Origin: CAZPAV01 sp964584755
GTDB taxonomy: Bacteria > Actinomycetota > Acidimicrobiia > Spongiisociales > UBA5794
DNA length: 64,000 nucleotides
Assembly: GCA_964584755.1 (NCBI GenBank)
Contig: CAZPAV010000009.1
Location: 1-64,000, forward strand
Direction of reading: 5' to 3'
Shown: positions 58,445-64,000 of the stretch, piece by piece
Numbering within the stretch: position 1 is the first letter of the stretch
Layout: every line of letters begins with the position of its first letter
Translations under genes and position numbers: made by a program
The notes under the pieces: generated by a model
What the model was told of the DNA's origin: nothing
Databases searched by the model: none
The model's input: the letters and a program-made list of their open reading frames with translations, nothing else

Positions 58445-58473
58445 AGTATCCCCGGGGGGCCGGGCGGTGTCAA
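58445..58473 (-). promoter_or_regulatory. cimA promoter
   Basis: On the minus strand TTGACA (58473-58468), 17 bases, GATACT (58450-58445). The leader ATG begins eight bases after the -10. This is a near-consensus housekeeping promoter. Confidence 0.8.
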
Positions 58474-58508
58474 GCCGGGGCCCGTGGCGGGGCGTCGCGC
58501 CGCGGGCC

Positions 58509-58537
58509 TTGCCGGGGGTGGGGGTTCCCGGTAACCT
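58509..58537 (+). promoter_or_regulatory. trpS promoter
   Basis: TTGCCG (58509-58514), 17 bases, TAACCT (58532-58537). The leader ATG at 58544 lies six bases after the -10, giving a leaderless transcript. Confidence 0.75.
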
Positions 58538-58543
58538 CGGCCC

Positions 58544-58585
58544 ATGCGCACGGGACGCTCCTGGTGGTGGTCGCGGGAGAGTTGA
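58544..58585 (+). CDS. trpS leader peptide (Trp-Trp-Trp, attenuation)
   Basis: The frame reads MRTGRSWWWSRES and stop: 13 residues with three consecutive tryptophan codons, the hallmark of Trp attenuation. It is leaderless. The stop codon lies at the start of the antiterminator arm (58584-58595), which can pair with 58614-58626 and so break the terminator at 58612-58639. Confidence 0.85.
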   Translation: MRTGRSWWWSRES

Positions 58586-58611
58586 GGCCGCGGCGCGCCA
58601 GGAACGAGACG

Positions 58612-58639
58612 AACGCCGGTGGCCTCCCGCCCCGGCGTT
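58612..58639 (+). terminator. Attenuator terminator of trpS
   Basis: AACGCCGG (58612-58619) pairs with CCGGCGTT (58632-58639), and U residues follow. The competing pairing of 58584-58595 (starting GAGGCC) with 58614-58626 (ending GGCCTC) would be favoured when the ribosome stalls at the Trp codons. Confidence 0.75.
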
Positions 58640-58664
58640 TTCCCTTGGACGAAGGAGCATCGAC

Positions 58665-59654
58665 GTGGACGGACGCAAGAAGGTGTTCTCGGGGGTCCAG
58701 CCCACCGGGAGCGTGCATCTGGGCAACTACCTGGGCGCGTTCCGCAACTGGGTGGCCCTCCAGGATCGGTACGACCCCATCTACTGCATCGTCGACCTCC
58801 ACGGGATGACCGTGCCCTACGACCCCGTCGAGTACCGCCGGGCGCGCCTGGCGACCGCCAAGGTGCTCCTCGCCGTGGGGATCGACCCGGAGCGGTCCTT
58901 GTTCTACATGCAGTCCCAGGTCCCCCAGCACGCCGAGCTGGCGTGGATCCTCGGGACGCTCACCCCCACCGGCGTCCTCAACCGGATGACCCAGTACAAG
59001 GACAAGCTCGCCACCGGCGCCCCGGCCAACCTCGGCCTGTACTCGTACCCGGTCCTCATGGCCGCCGACATCCTCCTCTTCCGGGCCCACCTCGTTCCGG
59101 TGGGGGAGGACCAGAAGCAGCACCTCGAGATGACGCGGGACCTCGCCGAGCGGTTCAATCGCCGGTACGGCGACGTGTTCCCGATCCCGGAGCCCCTCAT
59201 CCCCGAGACGGCGGCCCGCGTCATGTCCCTCACCGAGCCCACCGCGAAGATGTCCAAGAGCGACCCCGCCGAACGCTCCCGCATCCTCGTGCTCGACTCC
59301 CCCGACGCGATCCGCAAGAAGATCCGCAGCGCCGTGACCGACTCGGAGCCGACGGTGCGCTACGACCTCGAGGAGAAGCCGGGCATCTCGAACCTCCTCG
59401 AGATCATGGCGGCGTGCACCGGCCGTACGATCGACGACCTCGTGGCCGAGTACCACGACGGCGGGTACGGTCGGTTCAAGGAGGCCGTCGCCGAGGCGGT
59501 GACCACGACGCTGGCCCCGGTTCGGGCCGCCTACCGGGAGCTCGAGGACGGCGACGTCGCCCGCATCCTCCAGAAGGGGGCCCTCGACGCCCGCACCCAG
59601 GCGGAGGGGTTTCAGGCCGAGGTGCGCCGGGCGGTGGGGCTCGACCGTTTCTGA
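58665..59654 (+). CDS. trpS: Tryptophanyl-tRNA synthetase
   Basis: This 329-residue class I synthetase has the HIGH equivalent GSVHLGNYLG, the AKMSKSD loop, and Trp-pocket segments YPVLMAADILLF and VGEDQKQHLEMTRD. The GTG at 58665 has a GAAGGAG site ten bases upstream. Expression is under a Trp leader-peptide attenuator, which links synthetase level to charged tRNA-Trp. Confidence 0.96.
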   Translation: MDGRKKVFSGVQPTGSVHLGNYLGAFRNWVALQDRYDPIYCIVDLHGMTVPYDPVEYRRARLATAKVLLAVGIDPERSLFYMQSQVPQHAELAWILGTLTPTGVLNRMTQYKDKLATGAPANLGLYSYPVLMAADILLFRAHLVPVGEDQKQHLEMTRDLAERFNRRYGDVFPIPEPLIPETAARVMSLTEPTAKMSKSDPAERSRILVLDSPDAIRKKIRSAVTDSEPTVRYDLEEKPGISNLLEIMAACTGRTIDDLVAEYHDGGYGRFKEAVAEAVTTTLAPVRAAYRELEDGDVARILQKGALDARTQAEGFQAEVRRAVGLDRF

Positions 59655-59741
59655 GGTCGTGACGTCCGCCGGGTCGCCGGTCGCCCGAGCGGGCGGGGGG
59701 CGGCGCGCCGTCACCGGGACGGTGCGCCGGGCGCGACTCCC

Positions 59742-59747
59742 TATCCT
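59742..59747 (+). promoter_or_regulatory. -10 element of a probable leaderless serB promoter
   Basis: TATCCT lies seven bases before the ATG at 59755. A GGAG within the gap could serve as a ribosome site only if transcription began earlier, so the leaderless reading is tentative. Confidence 0.4.
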
Positions 59748-59754
59748 CCCGGAG

Positions 59755-60957
59755 ATGGAGCTCGGAGGCGTACCGCGTCAGGGGGGAGCGATCCTCGTTC
59801 GGGTCTCCGGCGCCGACCGTCCCGGCATCACCGCCGGTCTCCTGGAGATCATCGCCGACGCCGGCGGCATGGTCCTCGACATGGAGCAGGTCCGGATTCG
59901 GAACCGCCTCACCCTCGGGGTCCTCGTCGAGCTCGACGAGGCGGACCGGGCGCTCAAGGAGCTCCTCTACTACGGGTGGGCGCGGGGACTCGCCGTCGAC
60001 TTCGAGGTCGTCGAGGAGGAGCCTCTGCCGCTGCGTCGCCGTTGGGTGGCGACGATCATCGGCAAGGAGCTCCCCGCGGCGGCCCTCGCCGCCGCGGCGG
60101 GGGCCATCGCCGCCGCGGGGACGAACATCGACCGCATCGTGCGGCTCTCCACCTACCCCGTCGTGTCCTTCCAGCTCGAGGTGTCGGGCGGCGACGGGGA
60201 ACGGCTCCGTGCCGGGCTCATGGGGGTGGCGGCCGATCACGGGATCGACGTCGCCCTGCAACGGGAGGGACTGCAACGTCGCGCCAAGCGACTCGTCGTC
60301 CTCGACGTGGACTCCACCCTCGTCCAGGACGAGATCATCGACCTCCTCGCCGACGAGGTCGGGGTGCGGGCCGAGGTCGAGGCCCTCACCGCCGCCGCGA
60401 TGCGCGGCGACGCCGACTTCGGAGAGACGCTGCGGGCCCGGGTGCGTCTCCTCGCCGGAACCGCGGAGGAGGTGCTGGAGCGGGTGGCGGGACGGATCCG
60501 CCTCACCCCCGGAGCGCGCACCTTCGTCCGCACCCTGCAGCGACTCGGGTACGAGGTCGCCATCGTCTCGGGCGGGTTCTCGTTCTTCACCGACCGTCTC
60601 GCCGCCCAGCTCGGCATCGCCCACGCCTACGCCAACCGGCTCGAGACCGACGCCACGGGCCGGCTCACCGGCGCGGTCGTCGAGCCGCTCGTCGACCGGG
60701 CGGCGAAGGCGGCGCTGCTGCGACGGATCGCCGCCGAGGTGGGCGTGCCCCTCGAGCAGGTCGTCGCGGTCGGCGACGGGGCGAACGACCTCGACATGCT
60801 CGCCGCGGCCGGGCTGGGCATCGCCTTCAACGCCAAGCCGTCGGTGCGGGCGGCGGCCGACACCGCCCTGTCGGTCCCCTACCTCGACGCGGTCCTCTTC
60901 GTGCTCGGGATCCGGCGCGAGGACGTGGAGGTGGCCGATCTCGAGAGCGGCATCTGA
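59755..60957 (+). CDS. serB: Phosphoserine phosphatase SerB with two N-terminal ACT domains
   Basis: This 400-residue enzyme carries out the last step of serine synthesis. Two ACT domains (ILVRVSGADRPGITAGLLEII and VATIIGKELPAAALAAAA) precede the HAD phosphatase domain with VVLDVDSTLVQDEII, SGGFSFF, and VGDGANDLDML. This is the mycobacterial SerB2-like layout. The ATG at 59755 is preferred over a GTG about 30 codons upstream, whose extra sequence looks non-coding. Confidence 0.93.
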   Translation: MELGGVPRQGGAILVRVSGADRPGITAGLLEIIADAGGMVLDMEQVRIRNRLTLGVLVELDEADRALKELLYYGWARGLAVDFEVVEEEPLPLRRRWVATIIGKELPAAALAAAAGAIAAAGTNIDRIVRLSTYPVVSFQLEVSGGDGERLRAGLMGVAADHGIDVALQREGLQRRAKRLVVLDVDSTLVQDEIIDLLADEVGVRAEVEALTAAAMRGDADFGETLRARVRLLAGTAEEVLERVAGRIRLTPGARTFVRTLQRLGYEVAIVSGGFSFFTDRLAAQLGIAHAYANRLETDATGRLTGAVVEPLVDRAAKAALLRRIAAEVGVPLEQVVAVGDGANDLDMLAAAGLGIAFNAKPSVRAAADTALSVPYLDAVLFVLGIRREDVEVADLESGI

Positions 60958-61040
60958 GCCGGGAGGCGGCAGGGCCGGAACGCACCCCCGGACGACTACC
61001 CTCGGGGCATCGCCGGCGCCGAAGCGGAGGTGGTCGCCTC

Positions 61041-62198
61041 GTGGAGATCGAGATCGGAATGGCGAAGACCGGGCGCAGGGCCTGGGGCTTCGACGACATC
61101 GCCATCGTCCCCTCCCGACGGACCCGCGATCCCGACGACATCGACCTGACCTGGGAGATCGACGCCTTCACCTTCGCCCTGCCGATGATGGCCTCGGCCA
61201 TGGACTCGGCGGTGAGCCCGGCCACCGCCGTCGCCATCGGGCGACTCGGTGGACTGGGGGTCCTCAACCTCGAGGGTCTGTGGACCCGGTACGAGGATCC
61301 CACGCCGGTGTACGAGGAGATCGCCGCCCTCCCCAAGGAGAAGGCCACCCGGCGCATGCAGGAGCTGTACCGGGAGCCGGTGAAGCCCGAGCTGGTGGGC
61401 CGGCGCGTCGAGGAGATGAAGCAGGGGGGTGTCGTCGCCGCCGGGAGCCTCACTCCCCAGCACGTCGCCGAGTACGTCGGTCACGCCAAGGCGGCCGGCC
61501 TCGACGTGCTCGTCATCCAGGGAACGGTCGTCTCCGCCGAGCACGTCTCGAGCCGCGCCGAGCCCCTGGACCTCTTCCGCTTCATCCGGGACATCGAGAT
61601 GCCGGTCATCGTGGGCGGCTGTGCCTCGTACCCGGGCGCGCTCCACCTCATGCGCACCGGCGCGGTCGGCGTGCTCGTCGGCGTCGGTCCCGGGGCGGCG
61701 TGCACCACCCGGGGCGTCCTCGGCGTCGGGGTGCCGCAGGCCACCGCCATCGCCGACGCGGCCGGGGCCCGCACCCGGTATCTCGAGGAGACGGGCCGGT
61801 ACGTGCACGTCATCGCCGACGGCGGCATGCGCACCGGCGGCGACGTGGCCAAGGCCATCGCCTGCGGCGCGGACGCGGTGATGCTCGGGTCGCCGATCGC
61901 GGCGGCGGAGGAGGCGCCGGCGGGCGGGTACCACTGGGGGATGGCGACGTTCCATCCGACCCTCCCCCGAGGCTCCCGGGTGCACGTCGGGACGCTGGGC
62001 ACCCTCGAGGAGATCCTCGTCGGTCCCGCCCACGAGAACGACGGCCGGCGCAACCTCTTCGGCGGGTTGCGTGGCGCCATGGCCCTGACGGGGTACGCCT
62101 CGGTGAAGGAGTTCCAGAAGGCCGAGGTGATGGTGGCCCCCTCCCTCCAGACGGAGGGGAAGGCGCTGCAGCGCTCCCAGGGCGTGGGGATGGGGTGA
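61041..62198 (+). CDS. guaB3: GuaB3 family IMP dehydrogenase-related protein
   Basis: This 385-residue TIM-barrel protein resembles the GuaB3/IMPDH-like group found in actinobacteria and cyanobacteria. It has PMMASAMDSAVSP, GVGPGAACTTRGVLGVG with the catalytic-type cysteine, and VIADGGMRTGGDVAKAIACGADAVMLGSP. It lacks CBS domains. GuaB3 may act on IMP/GMP or another nucleotide. It directly precedes guaA (TGATG overlap). GTG start with a GGAGGTGG site. Confidence 0.9.
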   Translation: MEIEIGMAKTGRRAWGFDDIAIVPSRRTRDPDDIDLTWEIDAFTFALPMMASAMDSAVSPATAVAIGRLGGLGVLNLEGLWTRYEDPTPVYEEIAALPKEKATRRMQELYREPVKPELVGRRVEEMKQGGVVAAGSLTPQHVAEYVGHAKAAGLDVLVIQGTVVSAEHVSSRAEPLDLFRFIRDIEMPVIVGGCASYPGALHLMRTGAVGVLVGVGPGAACTTRGVLGVGVPQATAIADAAGARTRYLEETGRYVHVIADGGMRTGGDVAKAIACGADAVMLGSPIAAAEEAPAGGYHWGMATFHPTLPRGSRVHVGTLGTLEEILVGPAHENDGRRNLFGGLRGAMALTGYASVKEFQKAEVMVAPSLQTEGKALQRSQGVGMG

Positions 62199-63766
62199 TG
62201 CCGGCGGCGGGACCGGGGGGGCAGGCGTCCTCGAGGGAGTTCGACCGGGTCCTCGTCGTCGATCTCGGTGCCCAGTACGCGCAGCTCATCGCCCGGCGGA
62301 TCCGGGAGGCCCACGTCCTCTCGGAGATCGTCCCCCGGGACGTCACGGCCGCCGCGGCGGCGGCGCGCCGTCCGGTGGGGATCGTGCTCTCGGGTGGTCC
62401 CGCCTCGGTGTACGCCGACGGCGCCTACGACGTCGATCCCGGGCTCCTCGCCCTCGACGTGCCGATCCTCGGGATCTGCTACGGACACCAGCTCCTCGCC
62501 CGGGACCTGGGCGGGACGGTTCGGCGCAACGACGTCGCCGAGTACGGCGGCACCGACCTGACGGTGGCGGGTCCGTCGGTCCTCTTCCGGGACCTGCCGG
62601 AGCGGCAACGCGTCTGGATGAGTCATCGCGACGCGGTCACGACCCCGCCGCCCGGCTTCCGGGTCACGGCGGGGACGGAGGCGGTACCGGTGGCGGCCAT
62701 GGAGGATCCCGAGCGGCGTCGCTACGGCGTCCAGTTTCATCCCGAGGTGGCCCACACGGCGTGGGGCCGGGAGGTGCTCAAGCGGTTCCTCCTCGACGTC
62801 TGCGGCGCCCGACCCACGTGGACGCCGGTGAACGTCATCGAGCGGTCGGTGGAGGCGATCCGGGAGGCCGTCGGACCCGGGACGGTCCTCTGCGGTCTCT
62901 CCGGGGGCGTCGACTCGGCGGTGGCGGCCGCGCTGGTGCACCGCGCCGTGGGGGACCAGCTCGTGTGCGTCTTCGTCGACCACGGGCTGCTGCGGGCGGG
63001 CGAGGCGGAGCAGGTCGACGAGACCTTCCGCCGGATCTTCGACGTTCGCCTCGTGCACGTGAAGGCCCAGGACCGCTTCCTCGACGCCCTCGCCGGGGTC
63101 ACCGATCCCGAGGAGAAGCGGAAGATCATCGGCGAGACGTTCATCCGGGTCTTCGAGGAGGTCGCCGCCGGCGTGGCCGACGCCCGGTACCTCGTCCAGG
63201 GAACGCTGTACCCCGACGTCATCGAGTCGGGCACGAAGGACGCGGCGAGGATCAAGTCACACCACAACGTGGGCGGGTTGCCCGACGACATGGCGTTCGA
63301 TCTCGTGGAGCCCCTCCGCGACCTCTTCAAGGACGAGGTGCGGGCCATCGGCGAGGAGCTCGGGCTCCCCGAGGAGATCGTGTGGCGCCAGCCGTTCCCG
63401 GGTCCGGGCCTGGCGGTGCGGATCATCGGGGAGGTGACCCGGGAGCGCCTCGAGATCCTGCGCCGGGCCGACGCCATCGTCCTGGAGGAGATCCGCCGGG
63501 CCGGTCTCGCCCGGGAGTTGTGGCAGTACTTCGGGGTGCTGCCGGCGATCCGCAGCGTCGGCGTGCAGGGCGACGGCCGTACCTACGCCCATCCGCTGAT
63601 CGTTCGGGCGGTCACCTCCGACGACGCCATGACCGCCGACTGGGCCCGGCTCCCCTACGAGGTGCTCGAGCGGATCTCGTCGCGGGTGATCAACGAGGTT
63701 CCCGGCATCAACCGGGTGGCGTACGACGTCTCGTCGAAGCCCCCGGCGACGATCGAGTGGGAGTGA
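62198..63766 (+). CDS. guaA: GMP synthase (glutamine-hydrolysing)
   Basis: This 522-residue enzyme converts XMP to GMP. The N-terminal amidotransferase has GICYGHQLLA with the nucleophile Cys and FHPEVAHT with the His. The ATP pyrophosphatase loop is GLSGGVDSAVAAAL. The C-terminal dimerisation domain ends in the invariant KPPATIEWE. It overlaps guaB3 by one base. Confidence 0.97.
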   Translation: MPAAGPGGQASSREFDRVLVVDLGAQYAQLIARRIREAHVLSEIVPRDVTAAAAAARRPVGIVLSGGPASVYADGAYDVDPGLLALDVPILGICYGHQLLARDLGGTVRRNDVAEYGGTDLTVAGPSVLFRDLPERQRVWMSHRDAVTTPPPGFRVTAGTEAVPVAAMEDPERRRYGVQFHPEVAHTAWGREVLKRFLLDVCGARPTWTPVNVIERSVEAIREAVGPGTVLCGLSGGVDSAVAAALVHRAVGDQLVCVFVDHGLLRAGEAEQVDETFRRIFDVRLVHVKAQDRFLDALAGVTDPEEKRKIIGETFIRVFEEVAAGVADARYLVQGTLYPDVIESGTKDAARIKSHHNVGGLPDDMAFDLVEPLRDLFKDEVRAIGEELGLPEEIVWRQPFPGPGLAVRIIGEVTRERLEILRRADAIVLEEIRRAGLARELWQYFGVLPAIRSVGVQGDGRTYAHPLIVRAVTSDDAMTADWARLPYEVLERISSRVINEVPGINRVAYDVSSKPPATIEWE

Positions 63767-63822
63767 CGGCCGCGACGACGGCGACCTCGTCCCCACCGTG
63801 CTCCGAGGCGGAGGCGGACCGC

Positions 63823-64000
63823 TCAACCCACGGCGTGGCGGAGGCCGGCAGCGGCCGCGGCGTCGAAGCGGCGCCGCCACGTCGAGCGGCGCGCCATCCG
63901 GGCCACATAGGCGTGGCGGGCCCGTTTCCCGGGGAGATGGTCGGGAACGGCCGGTACGTCGTCGTAGATGGCGGCGAACCAGGCCCGGATGGCGTTGAGG
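63823..64000 (-). CDS. Unrecognised protein, C-terminal fragment
   Basis: The minus-strand frame is open to the window edge and encodes the last 58 residues, including AIRAWFAAIYDDVP and a basic stretch RMARRSTWRRRFD before the stop. No family was recognised. It converges on guaA with a 56-base gap in which no terminator was seen. Confidence 0.6.
   Translation of the reverse strand, partial: LNAIRAWFAAIYDDVPAVPDHLPGKRARHAYVARMARRSTWRRRFDAAAAAGLRHAVG

Noticed and set aside
60209..63766. A long + frame starting inside serB and running through guaB3 into guaA
   Set aside because: Only the last 522 codons are guaA, with ATG at 62198. The upstream part is an out-of-frame shadow of serB and guaB3 with no sensible composition.
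1..64000. tRNA genes, rRNA, CRISPR arrays, insertion sequences, prophage
   Set aside because: No cloverleaf-like T-loop motifs, spaced repeats, transposase or phage genes were recognised on either strand by reading; weak cases could be missed without a search tool.

Overview
The window is about 70% GC, densely coded, with many ATGA/GTGA overlaps and frequent GTG starts. Several traits point to a deep-branching actinobacterium: the alr-tsaE-tsaB-rimI-tsaD-groESL order, a GlnR-type box before amtB-glnK-glnD, a GuaB3-type protein next to guaA, CIRCE control of groESL, and several apparently leaderless promoters (TANNNT six to eight bases before the start codon). Class and genus cannot be settled from this sequence. 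|| Layout. 1-9.6 kb: housekeeping genes on the + strand (nnrD end, alr, P1 peptidase, type-4 UDG, tsaE, tsaB, rimI, tsaD, site-2 protease, groES, groEL). 9.7-15.2 kb: accessory genes (ATP-grasp ligase, NfuA-like Fe-S protein, AEC transporter, GNAT, CoA pyrophosphatase, aromatic amino acid decarboxylase). 15.2-52 kb: a large catabolic region. 52-64 kb: housekeeping again (PAS-LuxR regulator, amtB-glnK-glnD, cimA, trpS, serB, guaB3, guaA). || The 15-52 kb region reads as anaerobic aromatic degradation. On the minus strand, bcrC-bcrB-bcrA-bcrD encode an ATP-dependent class I benzoyl-CoA reductase. They are followed by a ring-opening crotonase, a CoA-transferase-like pair, a BadH-like dehydrogenase and a TetR regulator. 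The + strand then carries a PaaK-type aryl-CoA ligase, UbiX, an IclR regulator, UbiD, a HAD phosphatase, and both parts of a phenylphosphate synthase (PpsB, PpsA). A minus-strand hcrC-hcrA-hcrB operon encodes 4-hydroxybenzoyl-CoA reductase, including the extra four-cysteine cluster of HcrB. The inferred route is phenol to phenylphosphate to 4-hydroxybenzoate to 4-hydroxybenzoyl-CoA to benzoyl-CoA to a cyclic dienoyl-CoA, then ring opening. || An 11-gene overlapping operon (40.4-51.9 kb) follows. It encodes a LeuA-like synthase, two complete 2-oxoacid:ferredoxin oxidoreductases, a TetR regulator, a class III CoA-transferase, a crotonase, an SDR and a LeuC/LeuD-type hydro-lyase. The oxidoreductases could supply the low-potential ferredoxin that benzoyl-CoA reductase needs, but the substrate of the LeuA/LeuCD part is unclear. 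A thiolase/OB-fold pair and a PrpF-like isomerase lie between. || Regulatory signals include two tandem CIRCE elements, TetR-type palindromes at several aromatic promoters, a palindrome before the IclR gene, a GlnR box, palindromic terminators that span both stop codons of convergent gene pairs, and two divergent attenuators. The attenuators have leaderless leader peptides: an Ile-rich one for cimA and a Trp-Trp-Trp one for trpS. No tRNA, rRNA, CRISPR array, IS element or prophage was seen.
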